Source: an uncultured Eubacteriales bacterium (GTDB taxonomy: Bacteria > Bacillota > Clostridia > Oscillospirales > Acutalibacteraceae). From it: a stretch of DNA of 61,619 nucleotides. The notes beneath the pieces are model-generated. The model was not told the DNA's origin, did not search any database, and saw nothing but the letters and a program-made list of their open reading frames with translations. Below, in pieces: positions 9,143-18,444 of the stretch (positions are counted from its first letter, which is position 1; each line of letters starts with the position of its first letter). The DNA is taken from assembly GCA_934489735.1 (NCBI GenBank), contig CAKSSR010000013.1, positions 1-61,619 on the forward strand, written 5' to 3'. Made by a program: the position numbers and the translations under genes.

Positions 9143-9637
9143 TCACTTGAAAAATCCTACTATTCCATAAGATAAGGTAGCCATTATTATGCCTGCCACT
9201 AAAATTCCCAAGCAGATTGATATAACCGACTTCTTAAATGGCATATCAAATAGTCCTGCAATCAATGCACCTGTCCATCCTCCGGTTCCTGGCAGTGGTA
9301 TTGCAACAAAGAAAAACAGTCCCCAAATCTCATATTTCCTAACTGATTCTGCCTTTTTGTTAGCCATACCTTCCAGCTTCTCAATAAACTTAGACATCTT
9401 TGTTTTTTTCAATAAATCGAAGACTTTTCTTATAAATAGTAAAATAAATGGTATTGGTATCATATTTCCGACTAAACATATTAAAAAAGCCAATCTCCAG
9501 TCAACATTTAGTAAGCTTGCTGCTATTAAACCTCCTCTTAATTCTAAAATTGGCATAAGCGATATTAAAAATATTAATAATCGTGGGTCTATAATAGAAT
9601 TAAGTGATATGACCATCGAATTAATAATTGATTCCAA
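9143..9637 (-). CDS. COG2426-type small multidrug-export-like membrane protein
   Basis: Integral membrane protein of about 164 residues matching the COG2426 family, often labelled putative small multidrug export protein. Visible features: a hydrophobic N-terminal helix with the family motif ELRGGLIAA (about 28-36), a second hydrophobic segment with GNMIPIPF, a basic loop, then IPLPGTGGWTGALIAG (about 113-128) and a final glycine-rich helix. The transport substrate for this family is not established. Translation starts at TTG (9637) just after an AGAGGTGA site. The TTG is only 4 nt past the V-ATPase subunit D stop, so the gene is co-transcribed with the ATPase. A functional link with ion energetics is possible but not shown. 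Confidence 0.85.
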   Translation of the reverse strand: MESIINSMVISLNSIIDPRLLIFLISLMPILELRGGLIAASLLNVDWRLAFLICLVGNMIPIPFILLFIRKVFDLLKKTKMSKFIEKLEGMANKKAESVRKYEIWGLFFFVAIPLPGTGGWTGALIAGLFDMPFKKSVISICLGILVAGIIMATLSYGIVGFFK

Positions 9638-9641
9638 GGTA

Positions 9642-10313
9642 TCACCTCTCTTTTATTTTCTTTTCAACCATCATATCTTTTATCTTCATCAGTCTAGTAG
9701 TATTACTTCTTTCATTTTCTTCTAGTTTCATTGATATTGATTTGATAGTATCTTCTAAGTTTGGAATCATTATATGTTCTAATGCGTTGACCCTTCTTCT
9801 AGTTTTCTCTATTTCCGATGCCAATATCATAACAGCTTTCTCTTTCTGCGCTAAAGTCACCATATCTTTCAAAGTCAAAGACAACATACTTATTGACTGA
9901 TCCAATTTTCCAGATGTAAATACGTATCCGTATGATAACATATCTGAACTTTCCTTAAAATCTTCTTCCTTATCATTGATTTCATTATGGCAAACGAATT
10001 CAGGGACTTTTATGCTCATTATATTTTTATATGACACCTTTAATTTTATCTTTTTTTTAGGCAATAGCATTGAAGTTTTCAATACTTCTTCCTGCATGAC
10101 AGATCTTGCTATTACAAAGTGCTTATTTGCCATATTTATATTTTCTTCCACTTCTTTTCTCAATGACTTAGTATCCTTTACCATATCCAAGAAAATTCTC
10201 ATCAGTTCATCTTGTTTATCTTTTAATAACTTATGTCCTCTTCTTGCTACAACCAATCTTTTCTTCAAATTAGTAAGTTCCATCCTTGTCGGATTAACTC
10301 GCATTATTGACAT
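9642..10313 (-). CDS. atpD: V-type ATP synthase subunit D
   Basis: Central rotor-shaft subunit of the V1 sector. The N-terminal signature VNPTRMEL.NLKKRL (about 6-20) and a C-terminal coiled coil with RRRVNALEHIMIPNLEDTI (about 170-188) are diagnostic of the family. The length of 223 is slightly above the usual 200-215. It follows subunit B by 18 nt and precedes the COG2426 gene by 4 nt, and is the last ATPase gene of the operon. Confidence 0.96.
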   Translation of the reverse strand: MSIMRVNPTRMELTNLKKRLVVARRGHKLLKDKQDELMRIFLDMVKDTKSLRKEVEENINMANKHFVIARSVMQEEVLKTSMLLPKKKIKLKVSYKNIMSIKVPEFVCHNEINDKEEDFKESSDMLSYGYVFTSGKLDQSISMLSLTLKDMVTLAQKEKAVMILASEIEKTRRRVNALEHIMIPNLEDTIKSISMKLEENERSNTTRLMKIKDMMVEKKIKER

Positions 10314-10331
10314 ACTTCCTTAACACTTCCT

Positions 10332-11699
10332 TTATTTATAATATTGGTCAAGATATTTGTCCTTCACCCTTTTCAATTCAGACCTAGGCAACATAGATAG
10401 TAACTTCCAGCCTATATCCAACGTCTCTTCTATACTTCTGTCCTTATTATATCCTTGCGAAACATATTCCTTTTCAAAGCTTTCTGAGAACTTTGCATAC
10501 AACTTGTCCATATCAGTCAATGCTGCTTCTCCCAAAACTGCCATCAACTCTTTACATTCCTTACCTCTTGCATAAGCCGAGAATAGTTGGTTCATCAAGT
10601 CTGCATGATCTTCTCTTGTTTTTCCTTCTCCTATTCCCTTGTCCTTAAGTCTAGATAGAGACGGAAGCACATCTATAGGTGGTTTTATATTCTTTCTATA
10701 CAGGTCTCTGCTTAAAATAATCTGACCCTCTGTTATATATCCAGTCAAATCTGGTATTGGATGAGTCTTATCATCTTCTGGCATTGTAAGTATTGGAATC
10801 ATTGTAATACTTCCATTCTTACCCTCTTGTCTTCCTGCCCTTTCATATATCGATGCCAAATCTGTATACATATAGCCGGGATATCCTCTTCTTCCTGGCA
10901 CTTCCTTCTTTGCTGCTGAAATTTCTCTCAATGCGTCTGCATAATTAGTAATATCTGTTAAAATCACTAGCACGTGCATATTTTTTTCAAATGCTAAGTA
11001 CTCAGCCGCAGTCAATGCTATCTTAGGAGTCGTAACCCTTTCAATGGCTGGATCATTTGCTAAGTTAATAAATAGTACTGTCCTGTCTATTGCTCCTGTT
11101 TTCTTGAAGTCTTCTATAAAAAACTCAGATTCTTCAAATGTAATTCCAATTGCTGCAAATACTACTGCAAATTGATCTTCCGTCCCCTTAACTTTTGCTT
11201 GTCTTGCTATTTGCGATGCCAATGAAGCGTGTGGCAGTCCACTTCCTGAGAATATCGGCAGTTTTTGTCCCCTTACTAAAGTATTCAATCCGTCTATAGC
11301 AGATACTCCTGTCTCTATAAATTCTTCTGGATAGTTCCTAGCCACTGGATTCATTGGTATTCCATTTATGTCCATTCTCATTTCCGGAATTATTTCTGGT
11401 CCATTGTCTTTGATTCTTCCCATTCCGTCAAATACTCTTCCCAGCATATCCTCAGACACTCCTAATTCTATCCCACGTCCTAGGAACTTTATCTTACTGT
11501 CTGATAAATTTATTCCAGCCGAACTCTCAAATAACTGAACTATTGCATTTGTTCCATCCACTTCTAATACTCTGCATCTTTTTGTCGACCCATTTCTTAA
11601 TTCTATCACTCCAAGTTCATTATACTTAACATTTTCTACTCCACTAACCATCATAAGTGGACCTGCTACTTCTTTAATCGTCTTATATTCTCTGGGCAT
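10332..11699 (-). CDS. atpB: V-type ATP synthase subunit B (non-catalytic)
   Basis: Regulatory, non-hydrolytic subunit of the V1 hexamer. It opens with the family start MPREYKTIKEVAGPL, keeps the GSGLPHASLASQIARQA region (about 145-160) in place of a Walker A motif, and has YTDLASIYERAGR in the C-terminal half. Start: ATG at 11699, 12 nt after GGGAGG, matches homologues. The ATG at 11726 upstream would overlap subunit A and adds a non-conserved tail. About 455 aa, normal for the family. Confidence 0.97.
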   Translation of the reverse strand: MPREYKTIKEVAGPLMMVSGVENVKYNELGVIELRNGSTKRCRVLEVDGTNAIVQLFESSAGINLSDSKIKFLGRGIELGVSEDMLGRVFDGMGRIKDNGPEIIPEMRMDINGIPMNPVARNYPEEFIETGVSAIDGLNTLVRGQKLPIFSGSGLPHASLASQIARQAKVKGTEDQFAVVFAAIGITFEESEFFIEDFKKTGAIDRTVLFINLANDPAIERVTTPKIALTAAEYLAFEKNMHVLVILTDITNYADALREISAAKKEVPGRRGYPGYMYTDLASIYERAGRQEGKNGSITMIPILTMPEDDKTHPIPDLTGYITEGQIILSRDLYRKNIKPPIDVLPSLSRLKDKGIGEGKTREDHADLMNQLFSAYARGKECKELMAVLGEAALTDMDKLYAKFSESFEKEYVSQGYNKDRSIEETLDIGWKLLSMLPRSELKRVKDKYLDQYYK

Positions 11700-11718
11700 A
11701 GTTAAACTCTTCCTCCCA

Positions 11719-13485
11719 TTATTCATTTTCTCTATTTAGCAACTGACTTATTTCTAATTTTATCTGTTCATTTATCAATTCGTATTCATCATCGATACTT
11801 TCTTCTGATACATACTTAAATCTTCCTATTCTTTCTTTAACCGGTAGTGATAAAATGTCGTCCACTGGTACTTTTTCTATCACTTCTTTAGACCTATCGT
11901 AAAAATCTATTATCATTTTCATCAACATGAATTGTTTATTCAATGAAGTATACGTATCGATCTCATGAAATGCATTCTGATGCAAGTAGTCTTCTCTAAT
12001 AGATCTTGCAATTTCTAACTTAAGCCTATCCGATGGTGATAGTGCGTCCATTCCAACTAACTTTACTATCTCTTCTAACTCAGACTCTTCATGCAATATG
12101 TGCATCAAACGGTTTCTTAATTCTATCCAATCCTCATTTACTTCTTCTTTAAACCAATTGCTCAAAGACTCTACGTAAAGTGAGTAACTGTTAAGCCAGT
12201 TTATTGCTGGGAAATGTCTTCTATATGCAAGAGATGAGTCAAGCCCCCAAAAGACTTTAACTATTCTTAACGTTGCCTGAGCTACTGGTTCTGAAATATC
12301 TCCACCTGGCGGTGAAACTGCTCCTATAATTGACAGAGTTCCTTCCCTTTCATCACTTCCCAATGATATTACTCTTCCTGCTCTCTCATAGAATTGAGCC
12401 AGTCTGCTCCCTAAATATGCAGGATATCCTTCTTCTCCTGGCATTTCTTCTAATCTTCCTGACATTTCTCTAAGTGCTTCAGCCCATCTAGATGTCGAAT
12501 CTGCCATTAATGCAACTGAATATCCCATATCTCTGAAATACTCGGCTATAGTTATTCCAGTATATATCGATGCTTCTCTTGCTGCAACTGGCATATCTGA
12601 AGTATTTGCTATCAAAACAGTTCGTTCCATCAAAGAGTATCCTGTCTTTGGATCCTTTAAATTTGGAAATTCATTGAGAACATCTGTCATTTCATTCCCA
12701 CGTTCTCCACATCCTATATAAACTATTATATCAGCATCTGCCCATTTAGCAAGTTGATGTTGTACTACTGTCTTCCCGCTTCCAAAAGGTCCTGGTACTG
12801 CTGATGTCCCTCCCTTTGCTATTGGAAACAAAGTATCAATTACTCTTTGTCCTGTTACCAATGGTTCTTTAGGAGATAATTTCTTCTTGTAAGGTCTTCC
12901 AACTCTTACTGGCCATCTCTGTAGCATGCTTATATCCAATTCTTTTCCGTTTTCATCTATTATTTTACAAATAGTATCTTCCACTTTAAAGCTTCCCTCA
13001 GAAATTGATTGTACTTTCCCTGAAATTCCTGGTGGTACCATTACTTTATGCTTCACGATTCTAGTTTCTTCTACTATTCCAATTACGTCTCCCTCTTCTA
13101 CCGTTTCCCCCTCGCAAACGCTCGGCTTAAAATTCCATTTTTTTTCTCTATTTATTGATGGTATACTAATTCCTCTTTTAAGATTGTTTCCCACTTTTAA
13201 TTTTATTTCATCCAACGGTCGACCTATGCCATCAAAAATACTTCCTATTAAGCCCGGGCCCAAATCGATGCTCAATGGCATGTTAGTTGATTCAACTTCT
13301 TCTCCTGGCCCTAGTCCTGAAGTCTCTTCATAAACCTGAATTGAGGCACGATCTGAATGCATTTCTATTATTTCTCCTATAAGTTTCTCAGAACTAACGT
13401 AAACTACGTCAAACATATTTGCGTCCATCATTCCTTGTGCTATTACAAGTGGACCTGAAATTTTCATTATCTTGCCATTACTCAT
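11719..13485 (-). CDS. atpA: V-type ATP synthase subunit A (catalytic)
   Basis: Catalytic ATP-binding subunit of V1. Walker A GPFGSGKT is at 232-239, the A-type insertion region at about 120-190, and the GERGNEM motif at about 261-267. At 588 residues it has the standard length and is clearly V/A-type rather than F-type beta. It starts 10 nt after subunit F with a GGGGAA ribosome site. Together with B, C, D, E, F, I, K and H it gives a complete enzyme. Confidence 0.98.
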   Translation of the reverse strand: MSNGKIMKISGPLVIAQGMMDANMFDVVYVSSEKLIGEIIEMHSDRASIQVYEETSGLGPGEEVESTNMPLSIDLGPGLIGSIFDGIGRPLDEIKLKVGNNLKRGISIPSINREKKWNFKPSVCEGETVEEGDVIGIVEETRIVKHKVMVPPGISGKVQSISEGSFKVEDTICKIIDENGKELDISMLQRWPVRVGRPYKKKLSPKEPLVTGQRVIDTLFPIAKGGTSAVPGPFGSGKTVVQHQLAKWADADIIVYIGCGERGNEMTDVLNEFPNLKDPKTGYSLMERTVLIANTSDMPVAAREASIYTGITIAEYFRDMGYSVALMADSTSRWAEALREMSGRLEEMPGEEGYPAYLGSRLAQFYERAGRVISLGSDEREGTLSIIGAVSPPGGDISEPVAQATLRIVKVFWGLDSSLAYRRHFPAINWLNSYSLYVESLSNWFKEEVNEDWIELRNRLMHILHEESELEEIVKLVGMDALSPSDRLKLEIARSIREDYLHQNAFHEIDTYTSLNKQFMLMKMIIDFYDRSKEVIEKVPVDDILSLPVKERIGRFKYVSEESIDDEYELINEQIKLEISQLLNRENE

Positions 13486-13495
13486 TTAAATTCCC

Positions 13496-13819
13496 CTAAC
13501 TACTTAAAATATCTGCTCCTACCGCCTTTTCAACTGCATTTTTTATATTATATGTTCCTATTCCTGTATTAAAATTAAGTCCCGGAATAGGTATTATAAC
13601 TATCATTTTATTATTTTTCAATACAGCCTCTATACAATCCGTAATTTTAGCATATAACATTTCAGTTATATATACTATTGCATATTCATCATTAGACAAT
13701 TGTCTCAACAATTTACATGCCGATTCTATTTCTTCATTAGAAAATGGGAATATATCCACTCCCAAAAAGGCATATCCACAAATACTATCCAAGTCCCCCA
13801 AAACTGCTATCTTCTGCAT
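13496..13819 (-). CDS. atpF: V-type ATP synthase subunit F
   Basis: Small V1 stalk subunit with the typical start MQKIAVLGDLDSI and the IVYITE strand (about 48-53), ending in a short helix. Start: ATG at 13819, preceded by GGGGGA. The ATG 21 nt upstream would place the ribosome site inside the gene. About 107 aa, as expected. It lies between subunits C and A in the operon. Confidence 0.93.
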   Translation of the reverse strand: MQKIAVLGDLDSICGYAFLGVDIFPFSNEEIESACKLLRQLSNDEYAIVYITEMLYAKITDCIEAVLKNNKMIVIIPIPGLNFNTGIGTYNIKNAVEKAVGADILSS

Positions 13820-13836
13820 ATCTAATCCCCCGTTTA

Positions 13837-14796
13837 TCATATTTTGTCACGAATCTCTTCCGGGCTAAATAAATTCCTTTTAAGATTTAAGATTATCCTA
13901 ATTATTTTAATTTCTTTCTTCTTATTGAATAAATATGATACTACCGGCTCTAATCCTGTTGACTTGTACTTAAATTGCTCTATAAATTTAAATATTTCAT
14001 CTTGAATAGCCTTTTCAAGTGATGCCTTTTCTATTACATTTCCAAATCCTATCTTAACTAAGTATTCCATCAAGCTTTTCTCTCCAGGGATAGAGTTGTT
14101 TATTAGTTCCTCTTTGCAAATCAAATCGTTGTCCATCAATACTTTATCATAAAATTCTTGACTTTTCTTCAACTTGCTGCCTCTTATTGCTACCTGTACG
14201 TTTGATAAAGCAAATATCAGATTATATAAATCTATTAAAAACTTATTTCCTATGCTTAAAATATCATTTTTAATTGCCTCATAGCAACCTCTGTCGATCA
14301 TTATATCAAATAGTTGTCCATCCCTTGTCTGCTTCAATACTTCATTAGATTTTACAACCACTTCTCTACAAAACTCAGGAAAATTTGAAAAGTTCATCTT
14401 AATTGATGCTTCTTTTATATCCTCGATGCTTATATTTCCTTCCGGAAGAAAGATATTATCTATTTTAGAGTCATAATATATACTCTTCAGCTGTGCCTTT
14501 ATATTATGAAAATCATTTTCATATAATAAAAACTTCAATTCGAATGGCTTTGGGCATGACGACCTTATGAAATCATATAATTTTTCTGTCTCTTCTCTAA
14601 TAATTTTACTTATAGTCTTATCTATATTACATTCTCTCTGGTCTGTGGTTCCAAAACCTTTGTCATATAATAATTTTATACATTCGTCGATATTTTTTGC
14701 TAAAACCAGTGACTCGATATCATTCTTGCTCAACATCTTTGTCTCTCTAAATCTAATTTTAGCTATCGTATTTATATAATCTATCTCTTTTATCAT
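13837..14796 (-). CDS. atpC: V-type ATP synthase subunit C
   Basis: All-helical subunit that caps the rotor ring and joins V1 to Vo. The weakly conserved sequence fits the family: the start IDYINTIAKIRFRETKML, repeated helical bundles and a C-terminal YLFNKKKEIKIIRIIL motif. Start: ATG at 14796, 8 nt after AAGGTGA; the ORF is open 11 codons further upstream but those codons contain the ribosome site. The gene comes between E and F, the conserved clostridial order. Confidence 0.93.
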   Translation of the reverse strand: MIKEIDYINTIAKIRFRETKMLSKNDIESLVLAKNIDECIKLLYDKGFGTTDQRECNIDKTISKIIREETEKLYDFIRSSCPKPFELKFLLYENDFHNIKAQLKSIYYDSKIDNIFLPEGNISIEDIKEASIKMNFSNFPEFCREVVVKSNEVLKQTRDGQLFDIMIDRGCYEAIKNDILSIGNKFLIDLYNLIFALSNVQVAIRGSKLKKSQEFYDKVLMDNDLICKEELINNSIPGEKSLMEYLVKIGFGNVIEKASLEKAIQDEIFKFIEQFKYKSTGLEPVVSYLFNKKKEIKIIRIILNLKRNLFSPEEIRDKI

Positions 14797-14803
14797 ATTA
14801 AAT

Positions 14804-15394
14804 TCACCTTTCATCAAATAATAACTCATTTAATCTGTCTATTATTTCTTCTCTGTTCTCTTCAAAAATTGAATCTAATATGCAATTCTGTTCAAAATTA
14901 TCATATTTTATAATAAAACCATTGGATATATCAATCGCATCGTGAGATACCTTTAAACTTTTTCCATCGCTCAATTTACTATTTATATTCGTCTCAAAAT
15001 CTTTCGGCAACCTGTTTATATCCGATTTAGATAAATATACAATTCCCTCCCCTTTTTCAGCATACTTGTTACATAAATTCAATAATATTCTAAAATACTT
15101 CTTGTCCTCTTTTAAAATTTCTCTCTTTGCCTTATCAATTAGCTCATCTATATATTCTATTTTCTTGCTCAATATCATTTTTTTACATTCGCTTAAAGCC
15201 AATTTCTTTCCAGTACTAAGCATTTCCTTTGAATCCGCTTGAGCCTCTTTAATAATATTATCTGATTCTTCATTTGCCCTTATCCGTGCCTCTAGTATCA
15301 TTTCATTTATATAAGAATTGGTTCCCTCTGATTGTTCTTTTACTAATTTCTCCGCATCATTTTCTATCCTCGTTATTATATCTTCTAAAGCCAT
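14804..15394 (-). CDS. atpE: V-type ATP synthase subunit E
   Basis: Peripheral-stalk subunit. The N-terminal half is a long charged coiled coil (about 1-100, rich in E, K and A, including RIENDAEKLVKEQ), followed by a compact C-terminal domain ending EIIDRLNELLF, the usual E-subunit layout. 196 residues is typical. It pairs with the 103-residue H subunit encoded at the start of the operon. Confidence 0.9.
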   Translation of the reverse strand: MALEDIITRIENDAEKLVKEQSEGTNSYINEMILEARIRANEESDNIIKEAQADSKEMLSTGKKLALSECKKMILSKKIEYIDELIDKAKREILKEDKKYFRILLNLCNKYAEKGEGIVYLSKSDINRLPKDFETNINSKLSDGKSLKVSHDAIDISNGFIIKYDNFEQNCILDSIFEENREEIIDRLNELLFDER

Positions 15395-15440
15395 ATGTCA
15401 TGCGCCACCCTTTTTTATTTGAATGGCTTCCTCCCCTCTA

Positions 15441-15926
15441 TCAAATGTTAATACTAGATACTCCCATGACAGAAAGAAGTGATACTAATAAAGCCAATAC
15501 TGCATAAGTCTCAACCATTGCAGCTATCATTACTCCTTTAGTGCTTTCAGTTGGTTTTTTCGCTGTTATCCCTATGCCAGCTGCTGCTGCTCTCGCTTGA
15601 GCTATTGCTGAAAAGTATCCAACTATCGCCATAGGTAATGCTGATGCTAAATATAATAAACCTTTTGCTAATGATACGCTCATATTTCCGCCTATCACTC
15701 CTATATTTGATAGTATTATAAATGCCACCAACAATCCGTATATACCTTGTGTCCCCGGAAGTAACTGGAGTATCAAAGATTTTCCAAATTTCGATGGATC
15801 TTCACTGACTAGTCCTGCCGCTGCTTCACCTACTAGTCCCACTCCTTTAGCTGATCCTACTCCTGGCAATGCTGCTGCCAATGCTGCTCCAAATAAAGCT
15901 AATATTAACCCTAATCCTTCAAACAT
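15441..15926 (-). CDS. atpK: V-type ATP synthase subunit K (rotor proteolipid, Na+-type residues)
   Basis: Membrane rotor subunit with four hydrophobic helices in two hairpins. Start: ATG at 15926, 9 nt after AAGGAGGA, giving 161 aa; the longer ORF adds a non-conserved tail overlapping subunit I. It aligns closely with Enterococcus hirae NtpK. The ion-coordinating positions known there (Thr64, Gln65, Gln110, Glu139) correspond here to Thr59, Gln60, Gln110 and Glu139, in LLPGTQG, AIAQ and MVETYA. This predicts a sodium-translocating ring with one carboxylate per four helices. The stop of subunit I lies 2 nt upstream of this start. Confidence 0.96.
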   Translation of the reverse strand: MFEGLGLILALFGAALAAALPGVGSAKGVGLVGEAAAGLVSEDPSKFGKSLILQLLPGTQGIYGLLVAFIILSNIGVIGGNMSVSLAKGLLYLASALPMAIVGYFSAIAQARAAAAGIGITAKKPTESTKGVMIAAMVETYAVLALLVSLLSVMGVSSINI

Positions 15927-15927
15927 A

Positions 15928-17898
15928 TCAATTATCCTCCTTGATTTTAATCTTATAATATTTATTATTTTCGGTAGAGAACGGTTTAAAAGCCTTACCT
16001 CCACCTTGATAAAACTTACTAAAAAACTCAACGTATTGCAATCTTCCAGTATGCACGTAAGCTCCCAGTACATTGATCCCAATATTCAATACATGTCCTA
16101 AGACAAATACTATTGCAAATACTATTAATCCAATTATACTATTCCCTGCCATGCTTCCCATAGTATTTATAACAGAAGCTACAACCCCTGTTGCAAGTCC
16201 TAGTGCAAGTAACCTTGAATATGACAAAATATCGCTCAAATATCCTGTGATTCCGTAAAGTTTCCCAAATCCTGACGTTATTTTACTTACTCCCTTTTCT
16301 TTTATTCCACTTATTATTAAAATTGCTAACACTCCTGCTGCCAGTAGATATATTCCTATATCTATTAGTAAACTAATGCTAAATGCAGATCCAAATGATA
16401 TCATAAACAGTCCCAAAAATATGCCCCACCATGACATATCGTCAGATATTCCGTCAATTATATTACCATTTTTACATTTTATATAAAAATCTACAATCAT
16501 TCCAACCATCACGTGAAGGAATCCTAATGCAAATGAAAAGACTAACATCTTCATTGCGTCATCCAAGGGTGAAAACCAAAGCGGTGGGATTGTCACCTGC
16601 TTCCCAAAGCATAATTTTGATACAATATCTACTACATTTCCAAAGTAACTTCCAAATAAAACTCCCCAAAACATAGTCGATATCCCACAATATGCAAACA
16701 TTTTCATCTGGTTGTCAGTTTTTTTCTCCAGTTTAAACTTTTTTCTAATAAAAAGGCAACCCAATGTCAATATTAGTCCATAGACGGCATCAGATAACAT
16801 TAATCCGAACATTAAGTAATAAAAAGGTGCCATTACTGCATTTGGATCTATATCCCCTCTCGATGGCATAGAATACAATTCTGTTACACTTTCAACTGGT
16901 TCTACAAACTTATTATTCTTAAACTTAATCGGATACTCCTCGTCCTCTGGGATATCATAAACTTCTATGCAAACATTAAATTTTTCTTCCATATCTTTTA
17001 TAAAATCATCAACTAGTTCTGATTCTATATAAGCTGATGCAAAGAAAGTCTTACTTGTAAACTCTAGTTTTTCAATTTGCTCATACTTTTCCTTGCGCAT
17101 TAGTAAATAATCATAAGCAAATTTCATATTATCCATGTCTTTTTCAAAATCTAGTAGACTTTTATCAAGCAATTCCAATTCCTTTTGATTTTTTTCTATT
17201 TCTTGCTCTATTTCTTCCATTCTTTCATTAGGTTCTGTCTCGTAAAGCCCAGTTCCAATTATATTAAAGTTATACTCCCTCAATATTTCAGTAGCATTCT
17301 CATATACGTCGTTATGACAAATCAATACAAAGAAATTTCTGTCTTCTGTCTCGCTTAGTTTCTCTGCATAAATTTCCTTTGGCATTCCCTCAATGTCATA
17401 GATATTACTGATATTGCTCGGTAGACTTAATAAAATCATCTTAGTTTTCTTAGTTCCTATAAAATTCATAGGCACATCTAAAGATTTGTATACAGACAGA
17501 GTCCCCATTTCCATTTTAAACTTATTGATCAATGACAGTTTATCTAAAATACCTTGAGATATTGATAACACTTCGTTAGCACTTTGAACATAATTAGAAA
17601 TTTTCTTATTCTTCTCTTCATATGTTAACCTATCTATATCTTTCCTGCAAGAGAACAATGGTTTCTTAGGCTTTATCTTTTCTTCCAATATACTTAAAGC
17701 TTTTTCAATTGCATTCATATTTCTGTCTATAACTGAAATAATATCCTGCTTATTCTCTCTTTCTAGATTTAAGTCTTCTTTAATATCTACTATTTCTAAT
17801 ATGCCCTTGAACTGAAGATATTCTAATATTGCTTTCCTATCCTTAATCAAAGCAAACAAATTTATCTTTTTCATCGATAATATCAAATTACTCACCAC
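15928..17898 (-). CDS. atpI: V-type ATP synthase subunit I
   Basis: Large Vo stator subunit (a-subunit equivalent) with a cytoplasmic N-terminal half (about 1-330, coiled coil around 225-270) and a C-terminal membrane half with about seven to eight hydrophobic segments. Diagnostic motifs are PFYYLMFGLMLSDAVYG (about 350-366), the ILSYSRLLALGLA helix with the essential Arg, and the end GGGKAFKPF. 656 residues is the normal length. Start is uncertain: GTG at 17898 is close to AGGTG, while TTG at 17889 matches homologues that begin MxxxKMKK. Confidence 0.95.
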   Translation of the reverse strand: MVSNLILSMKKINLFALIKDRKAILEYLQFKGILEIVDIKEDLNLERENKQDIISVIDRNMNAIEKALSILEEKIKPKKPLFSCRKDIDRLTYEEKNKKISNYVQSANEVLSISQGILDKLSLINKFKMEMGTLSVYKSLDVPMNFIGTKKTKMILLSLPSNISNIYDIEGMPKEIYAEKLSETEDRNFFVLICHNDVYENATEILREYNFNIIGTGLYETEPNERMEEIEQEIEKNQKELELLDKSLLDFEKDMDNMKFAYDYLLMRKEKYEQIEKLEFTSKTFFASAYIESELVDDFIKDMEEKFNVCIEVYDIPEDEEYPIKFKNNKFVEPVESVTELYSMPSRGDIDPNAVMAPFYYLMFGLMLSDAVYGLILTLGCLFIRKKFKLEKKTDNQMKMFAYCGISTMFWGVLFGSYFGNVVDIVSKLCFGKQVTIPPLWFSPLDDAMKMLVFSFALGFLHVMVGMIVDFYIKCKNGNIIDGISDDMSWWGIFLGLFMISFGSAFSISLLIDIGIYLLAAGVLAILIISGIKEKGVSKITSGFGKLYGITGYLSDILSYSRLLALGLATGVVASVINTMGSMAGNSIIGLIVFAIVFVLGHVLNIGINVLGAYVHTGRLQYVEFFSKFYQGGGKAFKPFSTENNKYYKIKIKEDN

Positions 17899-17907
17899 CT
17901 GACTCAG

Positions 17908-18219
17908 CTATATACTTATTATATCTATAATTAAATCTATGGCTTCACTCTCTTTTTTCTTAGCTTTAGTCATAATATTATGACATATTCGTTCATACTC
18001 TTCAATTGATTTCTCCTTAAATACCAAAATCTCTCCCTTTACCTTATTTATTATATTACCTCTTTCAATTTTAGCTGACTTTATCGCCTGATCTCTAATC
18101 TCTTTGCATTTCAATTCAGCTTCTGACAACATCCTGTCATTATTATTCTTCCCATTTGTCAATAGGATTTCAGCCTCTTGTTCAGCCTTCCTTATAGAAT
18201 CAATGGCATCTCTAGCCAT
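17908..18219 (-). CDS. V-type ATP synthase subunit H (stalk, G/H-like)
   Basis: First gene of the ATPase operon, encoding a short charged coiled-coil protein (about 103 aa) of the kind that pairs with subunit E in the peripheral stalk. The motif ARDAIDSIRKAEQEAE at the start is typical. Start: ATG at 18219 after GGAGGTGA; the ORF upstream is non-conserved. A consensus promoter lies at 18300-18328. Confidence 0.88.
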   Translation of the reverse strand: MARDAIDSIRKAEQEAEILLTNGKNNNDRMLSEAELKCKEIRDQAIKSAKIERGNIINKVKGEILVFKEKSIEEYERICHNIMTKAKKKESEAIDLIIDIISI

Positions 18220-18299
18220 ATTCAAAATCACCTCCATTACTTTTATGATAAAAATAACTATAAGACATTTTGTCCTAAAATACATAATCCGCTCCGTAA

Positions 18300-18328
18300 A
18301 TGTTAGCATTTTTTTTAATAATTGTCAA
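18300..18328 (-). promoter_or_regulatory. Promoter of the V-ATPase operon
   Basis: Minus strand: TTGACA, 17-nt spacer, TAACAT, about 80 nt upstream of the subunit H start. AAGGGGCGTGC lies directly upstream of the -35 box, resembling the promoters at 6045 and 20199. Confidence 0.75.
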
Positions 18329-18360
18329 GCACGCCCCTTATTAAAATTCTATATCAGATT

Positions 18361-18403
18361 AAAAAAATAACTAATCAGGATACCATTATTATCCCAATTA
18401 GTT
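18361..18403 (-). terminator. Intrinsic terminator after the 18445-20127 gene
   Basis: Minus strand: long hairpin AACTAAT..GGATA / TATCC..ATTAGTT (a 2-nt mismatch in the stem) followed by ATTTTTTT. It separates this gene from the V-ATPase promoter. Confidence 0.8.
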
Positions 18404-18444
18404 ACCTTCTCTATTCTTATATCAAAAATTACAATTCACTTCAT

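Noticed and set aside
9189..9725. Long plus-strand ORF of 178 codons opposite the COG2426 and subunit D genes
   Set aside because: It is antisense to two well-supported genes, spans both, and has low-complexity S/I/N composition typical of shadow frames in AT-rich DNA.
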